64,000 nt of DNA from Planctomycetota bacterium (GTDB taxonomy: Bacteria; Planctomycetota; Planctomycetia; Pirellulales; Pirellulaceae), in assembly GCA_027619595.1 (NCBI GenBank), contig JAQCHP010000008.1:1-64000 (forward strand), read 5' to 3'. Below, piece by piece: positions 44,942 to 53,469 of the stretch; the stretch's first letter is position 1; every line of letters starts with the position of its first letter. A model generated the notes under the pieces. That model worked only from the letters and a program-made list of their open reading frames with translations. It ran no database searches and had not been told where the DNA came from. The translations under genes were made by a program, and so were the position numbers.

Positions 44942-46717
44942 ATGTTCTGCTTCCGCTACAAGCTGCTAGTCCTGGCAACGGCCGGCTGTTTCTGTCCTTC
45001 CAGCGCGTGGTGTCAAGTTTCTTGGACGAACCCGGCGACCGGCGTCGGAGCCGGCGATTGGTTCGCACCGACCAATTGGAACGTCGGAATCGTCCCCACG
45101 ACGTTGGATAACGCCTTAATCAACAACGGAGGTGAGGCGCGTGCTACGGTCGCGACTTCCCCCTCTGGCGGCGTCGGCGTAAATCGTCTGGAAGTGGGCC
45201 GCAACAACGGGACTGGCACGTTTACGTCGACCGGAGTAAGCGTTGCTGTCGATTCGGACTTCGATGTGGGCGAGATCGGCGGAACGTTTGCCCTCGGCCC
45301 GATCACCGTATCGAGCAACGGCCGCATGACAATTCGAGACGCAGCATCGCTGACGATAGGGCTGGTGGGCGATGGGGACCTGGACGTTGGGCAAGGGGGT
45401 GCCAGTCTCGGCGCTACCGCTCATAGTCGCGGCGTCGCAACCATCGAGCGAGTCGGCGCCGTGACGGTGGCTGGAGACATTGACATAGGTCAATTGTCAG
45501 CCGATGCAACTTCGACGACCTCGGCCGCTGCCACACTGACGGTCAATACGGTCAACTCGTTATCGATTTCCGGCGACCTTGATGTGGGACCAGTCGGAGG
45601 CGTTGGCAATAGCAGCTCACAAGCAATCGCCAACATTACAGGTGTCACCAGTCTCGTAATCGGTGGTGGCATCGATGTGGGAACGGCCAGCGGTTCGACC
45701 GGCGGCACGAACGCGGCGAATGGCAAGCTGACAATAACTGACTCGACCGTCGCACTGGGTTTGGGAGATCCTCTCTTGCCACGCGGCGTCAACATTGGCA
45801 ACGCTTCTGCCGGTGCGGGTCAACGTTCACACGCAATCGGCGAAGTCAACCTGACACGCGTGGCGCTGGACTCTGCAGGGAGCATCGACATAGGTAGCCT
45901 CACCGGGTCCCTAGGAAACGCAAGTAACTCGTCGAATGGTCTGTTTACGGCTGATCGTTCCAGTATTACGGCTGCGTCGGTTCGGATTGCAACCATTGAT
46001 CCCGGTGTCGTGGGGAGCGCCGCAGCGACAATGACTCTCCGTTCCACGTTTGCAGATATATCAGACACATTCAACTTGGGGGACGGCGCCATCCTGCGCA
46101 TGGAACTAGGTGGTCTGGTGCGTGCCGCGTCGGCACCCGCCGGCGGCGTCTACAGTGCTATTGACGCCGAAACTGCCTTGTTGGACGGCGACCTTGTGGT
46201 ATCTCTGGCAGGAGGTTTCCAGCCTCAGGTAGGCCATCGTTTTGAATTGATTCAAGCGAATCTCTTCGGTGCGTTTGATTCGCTGGTACTCCCTCAGCTC
46301 GCCGCGGGGCTTGACTGGTTCATCGACTCGAGTGCCACCCGGTTGGCAATCCAAGTCGTGCCGGCCGGAGACTACAACGCCAACGGGCTTGTCGATGCAG
46401 CCGACTTTTCCATCTGGCGTGACTCGCTGGGGTCGACGACGCAACTTGCCGCCGACGGCAATCGCAATGGGGTCGTGGATCAGAATGACTATACAATTTG
46501 GCAGACGAACTTTGGCATGTCGGGTTCCGGTGGCGCCACCGCACTCTCTTTACCTGAGCCGTCGGGCACTTTTCTTCTGTCGTTCTTGCTGTGTGGAATC
46601 TTCCCCCGACCTACGAAGGGCCGTCTGCAGTATTCGGTCCACAACAGCGGGCAGGTTGGGGATTCCAGATCTTGCCTTACATCGAAGGGCAAGCGATTCA
46701 AGATGCCGGTGCCGTAA
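44942..46717 (+). CDS. Secreted beta-rich protein with dockerin-like repeat and PEP-CTERM, 3' end disrupted
   Basis: 591 residues from the ATG at 44942 (the frame continues to a TTG at 44882). A signal peptide (LLVLATAGCFCPSSAWC) precedes a repetitive Gly/Asp/Val/Ser-rich beta-helix-like part with recurring DIDVG, DLDVG and SIDIG turns. Near residue 490 are two Asp-rich, Ca-binding-type repeats: DYNANGLVDAADFSIWRDSLG and DGNRNGVVDQNDYTIWQTNFG, the dockerin pattern. Then LPEPSGTFLLSFLLCGIF, the beginning of a PEP-CTERM; instead of the usual Arg cluster it runs into PRPTKGRLQYSVHNSG, a frame of the adjoining DUF1559 gene. The true end may be lost. Confidence 0.7.
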   Translation: MFCFRYKLLVLATAGCFCPSSAWCQVSWTNPATGVGAGDWFAPTNWNVGIVPTTLDNALINNGGEARATVATSPSGGVGVNRLEVGRNNGTGTFTSTGVSVAVDSDFDVGEIGGTFALGPITVSSNGRMTIRDAASLTIGLVGDGDLDVGQGGASLGATAHSRGVATIERVGAVTVAGDIDIGQLSADATSTTSAAATLTVNTVNSLSISGDLDVGPVGGVGNSSSQAIANITGVTSLVIGGGIDVGTASGSTGGTNAANGKLTITDSTVALGLGDPLLPRGVNIGNASAGAGQRSHAIGEVNLTRVALDSAGSIDIGSLTGSLGNASNSSNGLFTADRSSITAASVRIATIDPGVVGSAAATMTLRSTFADISDTFNLGDGAILRMELGGLVRAASAPAGGVYSAIDAETALLDGDLVVSLAGGFQPQVGHRFELIQANLFGAFDSLVLPQLAAGLDWFIDSSATRLAIQVVPAGDYNANGLVDAADFSIWRDSLGSTTQLAADGNRNGVVDQNDYTIWQTNFGMSGSGGATALSLPEPSGTFLLSFLLCGIFPRPTKGRLQYSVHNSGQVGDSRSCLTSKGKRFKMPVP

Positions 46718-47232
46718 TTGCCATCGGTAGCGTGCTACCCACAATGTTCTGTCCGTCACGCCGTGACCAGCAGGTGTTCGACCGATCGGACAAATACCTT
46801 CCTGCTCTGACCGGCACGCGGATCAAGCACGCCATGACGGACTACGCCGCCGCCAACCGAGAACTCACTGGCATTGTGCAACGGTTCAGGAACATGAAAC
46901 ACGCCGACGTATTGGATGGAACGTCTCACACACTTCTGGCGGCTGACAAACGCCTCAACCTTGACAAGCTCGGACAAGAGCAAGACGACGATAACGAAGG
47001 CTACACCGTAGGCTGGAACGAGGACACAATCCGCAAGACCAGCGATCCGCCAGAGCCCGACGTATTCGATGACGATTCCGACGGCGAAAAACTGTTCGGC
47101 TCGTCCCACCGTGCGGGTATCAACGCGGCCTATGTGGATGGCTCCGTTCGCTCAGTTGGATACGACATCGATGGCAAGATTTTCAACGCCAGCGGAGCCA
47201 TCGAAGACGGAACAATTCCCCAGGGATCCTGA
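46591..47232 (+). CDS. DUF1559 (planctomycete prepilin-like) protein lacking its N-terminus
   Basis: 213 codons from a GTG at 46591. The recognisable part starts at about codon 4: LPPTYEGP, QQRAGWGFQILPYIE, then TMFCPSRRDQ and LLAADKRLN, DDNEGYTVGWNEDTIRKTSD and GSSHRAGINAAYVDGSVR near the end, all typical of DUF1559. The normal N-terminus, a type IV prepilin signal with a GFTLVELLVVIAIIG-type helix, is absent, and the frame upstream of 46591 meets a stop at once. The gene begins inside the end of the PEP-CTERM gene, so this looks like a deletion that joined two genes, or an assembly join. It may still be translated, but without export. Confidence 0.7.
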   Translation: MWNLPPTYEGPSAVFGPQQRAGWGFQILPYIEGQAIQDAGAVIAIGSVLPTMFCPSRRDQQVFDRSDKYLPALTGTRIKHAMTDYAAANRELTGIVQRFRNMKHADVLDGTSHTLLAADKRLNLDKLGQEQDDDNEGYTVGWNEDTIRKTSDPPEPDVFDDDSDGEKLFGSSHRAGINAAYVDGSVRSVGYDIDGKIFNASGAIEDGTIPQGS

Positions 47233-47235
47233 ACC

Positions 47236-47793
47236 ATGCAAAACTTTCGTATCAATTCAACGTCACTCCTGCTCACTGCCTGGTTATTGTCACTTTCCGG
47301 CTGCCAGTCGAATGTAGCGCAACTCATTGAGCAGTTGCGTTCCACGGAAGCCGACGAACGTCGCGAGGCAGCACGCAGTCTGGAAGAGCTGGGCGAAAGT
47401 GCTGCCGACGCGCTCCCACAACTCGCCATGGCGTTGCGTGATACGGACTCCAAGGTACGGTACCGCGCTGCGAAGGCGATCAGCAAGCTGGAAGAGGCCG
47501 CTGCTCCCGCTGCGCCGGACATCGCCGCAGCTCTCCAAAGTGCCGACGATGAAACGAAATACTACCTCCTTAAGGCGCTCGGAAATATCGACTCCGCCGG
47601 CGAGCCCGCGCTGCCTCTCCTTTCCGCTGCTTTGCAAAGCCCGAACGCCGACCATCGTTACTATGCCGCCAAGGCGCTGTCGCGCATGGGCGCGGTGGCG
47701 AAACCTGCCGTTCCCGCGCTTGAAAAAGCGAAACAAGATCCGGAAGAGAAAGTGCGGAAAATGGCCACTGAAGCACTGGAAACCATTCGTTAA
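47236..47793 (+). CDS. HEAT-repeat lipoprotein
   Basis: 185 residues from the ATG at 47236, four bases after the DUF1559 stop. The lipobox LSLSGC (Cys near residue 23) marks it as a lipoprotein. The rest consists of about five HEAT/PBS-lyase-like repeats: ADERREAARSLEELGESAADALPQ, SKVRYRAAKAISKLEEAAAP, ETKYYLLKALGNIDSAGEPALP, DHRYYAAKALSRMGAVAKPAVP. Such repeats form binding surfaces. It is only 21 bp before the glycosyltransferase operon on the same strand, so it may be its first gene. Confidence 0.85.
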   Translation: MQNFRINSTSLLLTAWLLSLSGCQSNVAQLIEQLRSTEADERREAARSLEELGESAADALPQLAMALRDTDSKVRYRAAKAISKLEEAAAPAAPDIAAALQSADDETKYYLLKALGNIDSAGEPALPLLSAALQSPNADHRYYAAKALSRMGAVAKPAVPALEKAKQDPEEKVRKMATEALETIR

Positions 47794-47814
47794 TCCAATA
47801 ATTGGTACCGACCC

Positions 47815-49131
47815 GTGTACGACCTTATTCCATCATCTGGTATCGCGACCCCTTCCATGGCCAACTCGGTCCGAATTGACGCAGCAGTCGGTTCCATGGC
47901 GCAGCGAACGATGCGAGTCTCGCTCTATTCACACGACACCATGGGATTGGGACATTTACGCCGCAATCTCCTGATTGCTGAAGCACTTGCGGCGCCAGCG
48001 ACGAATGCGTCGAGCCTATTAGTCACAGGTGCACACGAGGCCAACTTCTTTCGTCTTCCGCAGCGAGCCGATCTGTTGACCTTGCCCCGTTGGCGCAAGG
48101 ACTCGGTCGGCGACTATCGGTCGGCTCAACTCATGCTTGAACGCGACGATCTCCGGCGGCTGAGAACCGATTCCATTCGATCCGCTCTCGAAGCCTTTCG
48201 GCCGCACCTACTGATCGTCGACAAGGTGCCCACCGGTGCATTTGGGGAACTGCTACCAACGCTCGAACGACTCTCTGCGCAAGGTTCAACACGCATCGTG
48301 CTCGGACTGCGAGACGTTTTGGACGACCCAAAAAGCGTGGCCGTCGAGTGGCTTTGCCCGGGGAACGTCGAGGCCATCGAACGGTACTACGATTCGGTCT
48401 GGATCTACGGAGATCCACAAGTCTATGACGCCGTATTAGAGTATTCACTCCCAAACTCCATCGGCTCCAAGGTTACCTATACCGGATTCATCGACCAAAC
48501 GAGCCGCGTGGCCGACCAATCTTCCAAGCTTCGCGGTGTACTCGACTCGCTGCTGAACGACACGCCGATGGTGCTCTGCACAGTGGGGGGAGGCCAGGAC
48601 GGAGCCGGCCTTGCGGCAGAGTTTATTCGCGCCTTCCCAGAAGATGGTCGGCAGGGGGTTCTGGTGAACGGTCCCTTCATGCCCGATGACGTCGCTGCCA
48701 CCCTGCGCTCCGCGGCCAGCCGGAAGAAGGGTCTGCACGTATTCGACTTCGTGCCGGAAGTCGACTTGCTCGTGGAACGTGCCGAACGCGTCGTCGCGAT
48801 GGCGGGCTACAACACGGTCTGTTCGCTGCTGTCGTTCGGCAAACCGTCACTCCTGGTTCCACGCGTTCAACCGCGTTGTGAGCAGTGGATCCGTGCGAAA
48901 AGCCTTGCCGATCGTGGCGTTGTCCACACAATTCACCCCAGTGAACTCTCCACCGACCGCCTGCGCGAATGGATCGTATCCGATCATCCCGCACGCCCGA
49001 CCGCGGAACACCAAATTAATCTCGCCGGACTCGCAAACATCGGGCGGCTTGCATTGTCGCTTGTCAGCGAAGCCACCCATCATCGTGGAATCGCGAGAAC
49101 CGATAGCTCCATCGCCACAAAGGAAACCTGA
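47815..49131 (+). CDS. MurG/COG4671-like glycosyltransferase (GT-B fold)
   Basis: 438 residues if started from the GTG at 47815; the ATG at 47896 or 47911 gives the more usual start MRVSLYSHDTMGLGHLRRNL, with the GT-B donor-domain motif HxxxGxGH. The C-terminal half has VLCTVGGGQDGAGLAAEF, RKKGLHVFDFVPEVDLLV, and MAGYNTVCSLLSFGKPSLLV, the MurG-like acceptor-end motif. COG4671 proteins are predicted to act on membrane or polyprenyl-linked glycans; no biochemical role is established. Its stop overlaps the next start (TGATG). Confidence 0.88.
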   Translation: MYDLIPSSGIATPSMANSVRIDAAVGSMAQRTMRVSLYSHDTMGLGHLRRNLLIAEALAAPATNASSLLVTGAHEANFFRLPQRADLLTLPRWRKDSVGDYRSAQLMLERDDLRRLRTDSIRSALEAFRPHLLIVDKVPTGAFGELLPTLERLSAQGSTRIVLGLRDVLDDPKSVAVEWLCPGNVEAIERYYDSVWIYGDPQVYDAVLEYSLPNSIGSKVTYTGFIDQTSRVADQSSKLRGVLDSLLNDTPMVLCTVGGGQDGAGLAAEFIRAFPEDGRQGVLVNGPFMPDDVAATLRSAASRKKGLHVFDFVPEVDLLVERAERVVAMAGYNTVCSLLSFGKPSLLVPRVQPRCEQWIRAKSLADRGVVHTIHPSELSTDRLREWIVSDHPARPTAEHQINLAGLANIGRLALSLVSEATHHRGIARTDSSIATKET

Positions 49132-50426
49132 TGCGTACATCACTCCGACGCGGCAGCGCTGTGTCTCCTTCCAATGGGTCTCCTTCCAATGGGTCCCCGT
49201 CCAACATTGCCTATGTGCTCAAACGCTATCCACGATTTTCCGAGACGTTCATTGTGAACGAGTTGTTGGCTCATGAGCGGGCTGGAACTCAGTTAAATGT
49301 CTATTCCCTACGCCCCTTGGTCGACACGCACTTTCAACCGGCAATTGCCCGTGTGCGTGCGCCCGTACGGTATTTGGCTTCAGGCAGTGTGCGGCCGGGA
49401 GAGTTTTGGGCGCAACTCGAGCCCTGGTTGCGGGACCACCCCGCATCGGTGGCTGCGTTGGCCGGCGCGATCGACGCCGAGGGGATCGACGTCTACCAAG
49501 CAATTGAGTTGGCTTCCGACGTCGTCCGGCGGCAGATCGACCATATTCACGCTCATTTCGCCACCAGCGCGACAACCGTTGCCCGTCTGGCTTCGCTGCT
49601 GACTGGGGTTCCCTACTCATTTACAGCGCATGCCAAAGACATCTATCACGAAAGCGTTGATTCCTCAGCGTTGCGACAGAAAATCGCGGACTCCGCCGTC
49701 GTGATATCCGTTAGCGACTTCAACGTATCGTACTTGCGCAGCGAGTACCCCGATCAGGCTGATAAGGTGGTCCGTGTCTTTAATGGCCTCACTTTGGACG
49801 ATTTTCCCTTTGCGAAGCGGACCAAAAATGACAGGCAGCCGCCACTTGTCCTAGCAGTCGGGAGGCTTGTGGAAAAGAAGGGATTCGACGATCTCGTGCA
49901 GGCCTGTGCATTGCTCCGTGAACGGGGGCATACCTTCCGCTGCGTCATTGTTGGAGGTGGGGAGTTGGCAGGTGCGTTGCAGCGGCAGATCGATGAGGCA
50001 GACCTGGGTGGGATCGTTCAATTGGCCGGACCCGTTCCTTTGGATCGCGTGCGTCAGCTCATGGGAGACGCGTCGATGCTCGTCGCGCCGTGCGTTACCG
50101 CTTCCTCCGGCGACCGCGATGGAATGCCGACCGTGTTGTTGGAGGCGATGGCCTGTGGCACACCATGCGTGGCAACAGACGTTACCGGAATTCCCGAGAT
50201 TATTCACAACCGCGTGACAGGTTTGCTCGTCCCAGAACGCTCGCCGCACGACCTAGCGGGAGCCATAGCTGAGTTGCTCACCAGTCCAGCGCTCGGACAT
50301 CGCCACGCATCGGCCGCTCGAGCACGCATTGAGCACGATTTCGACGTCGACCGCAATGCGGCCCTGCTGCGTACCTTATTCGCTTCGGCGTCGCATGCTG
50401 CGAGATCGCTCGCGGAGGCCGTTTGA
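49131..50426 (+). CDS. GT4-type glycosyltransferase (WcaL/EpsD-like)
   Basis: 431 residues, ATG at 49131 overlapping the upstream stop. After a Ser/Asn/Gly/Pro linker, the sequence IAYVLKRYPRFSETFIVNEL is the N-terminus of WcaL-type enzymes that act in exopolysaccharide synthesis. Other motifs: HFATSATTVARLASLL, YSFTAHAKDIY, LAVGRLVEKKGFDDLVQA (GT1/GT4 C-terminal domain) and DGMPTVLLEAMACGTPCVAT, the donor-binding ExxxxxxxE region. Retaining enzymes of this type add hexoses from NDP-sugars. The stop overlaps the next gene's ATG. Confidence 0.9.
   Translation: MRTSLRRGSAVSPSNGSPSNGSPSNIAYVLKRYPRFSETFIVNELLAHERAGTQLNVYSLRPLVDTHFQPAIARVRAPVRYLASGSVRPGEFWAQLEPWLRDHPASVAALAGAIDAEGIDVYQAIELASDVVRRQIDHIHAHFATSATTVARLASLLTGVPYSFTAHAKDIYHESVDSSALRQKIADSAVVISVSDFNVSYLRSEYPDQADKVVRVFNGLTLDDFPFAKRTKNDRQPPLVLAVGRLVEKKGFDDLVQACALLRERGHTFRCVIVGGGELAGALQRQIDEADLGGIVQLAGPVPLDRVRQLMGDASMLVAPCVTASSGDRDGMPTVLLEAMACGTPCVATDVTGIPEIIHNRVTGLLVPERSPHDLAGAIAELLTSPALGHRHASAARARIEHDFDVDRNAALLRTLFASASHAARSLAEAV
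49163..49207. repeat. 15-bp tandem duplication at the 5' end of the second glycosyltransferase
   Basis: GTCTCCTTCCAATGG is repeated exactly at 49163-49177 and 49178-49192, followed by a diverged copy at 49193-49207 (GTCCCCGTCCAACAT). It encodes SPSNG repeats at the start of the protein, after the first few residues and before the catalytic fold. Confidence 0.8.
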
Positions 50427-51619
50427 TGCGCATTGCGTACGTATCGCTCTACCGCGGCGTTCCTGTATACGGCGGAAAAGGATGTTCTTTGCACGTTCAA
50501 GAAGTATTGCGAGTCTTTCTGTCGCGAGGCGATGATGTCTCGCTCTTTGCCGTAAATGTGGGAGGTAGGACTCCTGAGGGCCTGGAAGCAGTACAGCTGC
50601 ACGAGATTCCAATGGCCCCCGCTGAGCACACGACGGAACGCGAACGCTGCCTGCGTGAGGCCAACGAACGAGCACAATCGATGTTAGCGAATGCAGGGCC
50701 CTTCGACCTGGCCTATGAACGGCACGCCCTGTGGTCAAGCGCCGCCGCTGAGTATGGGTCCGCGTACGGTGTGCCGTCGATCATCGAGGTCAACGCGCCG
50801 CTGGTGGACGAACAGTTAGCCCATCGCGAGCTCAACGATCGAATCGCCGCGGAAGCCGCCACGCGACGATGTTTCGCCGTCGCCCGAGTCGTGGCATGTG
50901 TATCAGCGGAAGTCGGTCGCTATGCGCAACGGCATGGGGCATCGCAGGAAAAGATTATGATCGTTCCCAATGGCGTACGCACCGATTGCTTCACTCCATC
51001 GGATCCGGACATGCGTCATAAGCAGGCGTATAGGATCGGATTCGTCGGCTCACTCCGCCCCTGGCACGCCGTAGGAGATCTCATCGAAGCCTTTTCACTA
51101 ATCAAGACGCGTGAATCGGATCGACCTGCTGAGTTGGTCATCGTGGGAGACGGTCCCATTCGGGACTCACTGGAACAGAGAGTCTCTAGGTTGCCCTGCA
51201 ACATCCAAAGTGCAATTCACTTTACCGGACACATCGCCGCCGACCAGATTCCTTCCCGTCTCAGGCGGTTCCATGTCGCAGTTGCCCCCTACGCGGCCGA
51301 CGAGGAATTCTACTTCTCCCCATTGAAGTTATATGAATATCTGGCGACTGGGTTACCAGTCGTCGCCGCGTGCACCGGGCAATTGTCGGCGATTATCGAA
51401 AACGGCCGTAACGGAATGCACTACGTTCCGGGGGACTGCGTGTCGCTCGCTGCAGTTCTCGAGCGTGTCCGAGACGATCGACCCCTGGCAATTGCGCTCG
51501 GCGTCGCCGCCAGGAACGATGCGGTGACCCACCACCGTTGGGAACAGCGCGTACAGCAGATGTTAAACGCTGCCATCCCGCGCAACATTGTGCCCCTTGC
51601 TCTAACAAGGGCGACATGA
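50426..51619 (+). CDS. GT4-type glycosyltransferase
   Basis: 397 residues from the ATG at 50426 that overlaps the upstream TGA as TGATG. N-terminal domain MRIAYVSLYRGVPVYGGKGC contains the GGKG donor-loop feature; the C-terminal GT4 domain includes RIGFVGSLRPWHAVGDLIEA, FVIVGDGP-like LVIVGDGPIRDSLEQ, and YEYLATGLPVVAACTGQLSAI. Its stop overlaps the ABC transporter start by ATGA. Together with the preceding transferases it probably assembles a short oligosaccharide. Confidence 0.9.
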   Translation: MRIAYVSLYRGVPVYGGKGCSLHVQEVLRVFLSRGDDVSLFAVNVGGRTPEGLEAVQLHEIPMAPAEHTTERERCLREANERAQSMLANAGPFDLAYERHALWSSAAAEYGSAYGVPSIIEVNAPLVDEQLAHRELNDRIAAEAATRRCFAVARVVACVSAEVGRYAQRHGASQEKIMIVPNGVRTDCFTPSDPDMRHKQAYRIGFVGSLRPWHAVGDLIEAFSLIKTRESDRPAELVIVGDGPIRDSLEQRVSRLPCNIQSAIHFTGHIAADQIPSRLRRFHVAVAPYAADEEFYFSPLKLYEYLATGLPVVAACTGQLSAIIENGRNGMHYVPGDCVSLAAVLERVRDDRPLAIALGVAARNDAVTHHRWEQRVQQMLNAAIPRNIVPLALTRAT

Positions 51620-53424
51620 TGAAAGCTCAAGCGCGAATCACGAAGGCCCTCCCGGCATTCAGTAGCATGGTACGCCATTTTGCCCCGGATGTGGCTGCAC
51701 AGCGGTGGCGCATTTTGGCCGCGATCGCCACGATGCTGGCCGGTGTCGCCATGCAGTTGCTGGAGCCCTGGCCGCTTAAATTCGTCATCGATGCGTTAAC
51801 CGTCGATCCAATGGCGCGATCGTCCGCACAAAACTGGTTCTCTCTGGAAACGACCCTATTCCTCTCTGCGGCAGCTTACGTCGCAATCGTCACGCTGCGG
51901 GCCACGGCTGAATATCGCGAATCGGTCGCGTTTGCGGTGATCGGGAACCGCGTCGTGTCGCGCATCCGGACAAGGCTGTATCGGCAGCTTCAAATGTTGC
52001 CGTTGTCGTTTCACCATCGATCACGACAAGGCGATCTGTTGGTGCGGATGCTCGGCGACGTCAAAATGCTTCGTGAGGTAGCCGTCACCGCGGTACTCCC
52101 GTTGATCGGAGGAGTTTTAGTACTGTGGGGAATGACGGGAGTCATGCTGTGGCTGAATTGGCGACTCGCTCTCATCGCCATTGTGGCCATCCCGTTCTTT
52201 GCCTTGTCGACGCTGCGACTCGGAAAACGCATTCACGAAGCAGCTCGAGATCAGCGCAAGCGCGAAGGTGCCGTAGCGGCGATGGCGGCTGAAGCCATTG
52301 CGTCGATTCAAGTGGTGCAGGCACTTTCACTTGAGTCACAGTTCGAGGACAGTTTCAACACAAGCGACGAACAGAGCGCCCGCGACGAGGTCAAGACCCG
52401 CAAGCTCACCGCGAAACTATCGCGCTGGACGGATGTCTTGATTGCCGCGGCGACCGCCATGGTGCTTTGGTACGGTGGACGCCAAGCGCTGGCCGGTTCA
52501 CTTTCGCCAGGCGACCTGATCGTCTTCTTGACCTATCTGAAACGGGGACTGCGACCACTACAAGATATGGCTCGCTACGCGGCTCGACTTTCCAAGGCAA
52601 CTGCTGCCGGAGAACGAATTATCGAACTGCTCGACGCGAAGTCCGATGTCGCCGATCGACCTGGCGCCACGGACGCCCCTCAGCTACGTGGTGCCATAGA
52701 ATTCGACACCGTTACCTTTGAGTACGACTCGGGCGTCACGGTGCTCGATCAATTCAGCGTCAACATAACGCCCGGCGAATTTGTTGCGATCGTCGGTCCG
52801 TCGGGCGTTGGCAAATCGACCATCCTTAATCTTCTGTCTCGGTTCTATGAGCCAACACGAGGAGCAATTCGCATTGATGGCCACGACGTTCATGATTGGA
52901 CTATCACTTCGGTGCGAAGCCAGATGAGCATCGTGCTGCAGGACACAGTGCTCTTTGCGGCCAATGTGTGGGACAACATTGCCTTCGGTGCACTGGGGGC
53001 CAGTCGTGCGGCGATCAAACGAGCAGCTAAGTTGGCCGAGGCTGATGATTTTATCCGCAATCTCCCGCGAGGCTATGATACCGTCCTAGGCGAACGCGGA
53101 GTCAACCTCTCACAGGGACAGCGTCAGCGGATCGCCATTGCTCGGGCACTGGTCCGCAACGCACCCATTGCACTACTCGACGAGCCCGCCACAGCGCTCG
53201 ACCAACAGCAAAAACGTCTCGTACGTGATGCGCTCCATCGGCTTGCACAGGGGCGCACGACCGTACTCGTGACGCACGACCTAGCAGACGCGCAACGGGC
53301 CGATCGTGTGCTCGTGTTGGAACACGGACAGGTGGTCGAACATGGCGCTCCGCACAAACTACTATCGCTGGGTGGTCGCTTCGCCGAGATGTATCGGCTG
53401 CAGACCATGTCGACCGACGCTTGA
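51616..53424 (+). CDS. MsbA-like ABC exporter (fused permease and ATPase)
   Basis: 602 residues from the ATG at 51616, which overlaps the previous stop as ATGA; the open frame extends back to 51538. Six transmembrane helices lie in about residues 20-300. The ATPase domain has Walker A GPSGVGKST with Lys400, the Q-loop near VLQDTVLFA, the LSQGQRQR signature (Ser499), Walker B IALLDEP (Asp522, Glu523), and an H-loop VTHDLADA. This is the half-transporter layout of lipid A/MsbA and glycolipid exporters. A glycoconjugate built by the three transferases is the natural substrate guess. Confidence 0.93.
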   Translation: MMKAQARITKALPAFSSMVRHFAPDVAAQRWRILAAIATMLAGVAMQLLEPWPLKFVIDALTVDPMARSSAQNWFSLETTLFLSAAAYVAIVTLRATAEYRESVAFAVIGNRVVSRIRTRLYRQLQMLPLSFHHRSRQGDLLVRMLGDVKMLREVAVTAVLPLIGGVLVLWGMTGVMLWLNWRLALIAIVAIPFFALSTLRLGKRIHEAARDQRKREGAVAAMAAEAIASIQVVQALSLESQFEDSFNTSDEQSARDEVKTRKLTAKLSRWTDVLIAAATAMVLWYGGRQALAGSLSPGDLIVFLTYLKRGLRPLQDMARYAARLSKATAAGERIIELLDAKSDVADRPGATDAPQLRGAIEFDTVTFEYDSGVTVLDQFSVNITPGEFVAIVGPSGVGKSTILNLLSRFYEPTRGAIRIDGHDVHDWTITSVRSQMSIVLQDTVLFAANVWDNIAFGALGASRAAIKRAAKLAEADDFIRNLPRGYDTVLGERGVNLSQGQRQRIAIARALVRNAPIALLDEPATALDQQQKRLVRDALHRLAQGRTTVLVTHDLADAQRADRVLVLEHGQVVEHGAPHKLLSLGGRFAEMYRLQTMSTDA

Positions 53425-53469
53425 GCGAGCGGATCTCAACACAACACTCCAAGGCAGTCCCTTATACCC

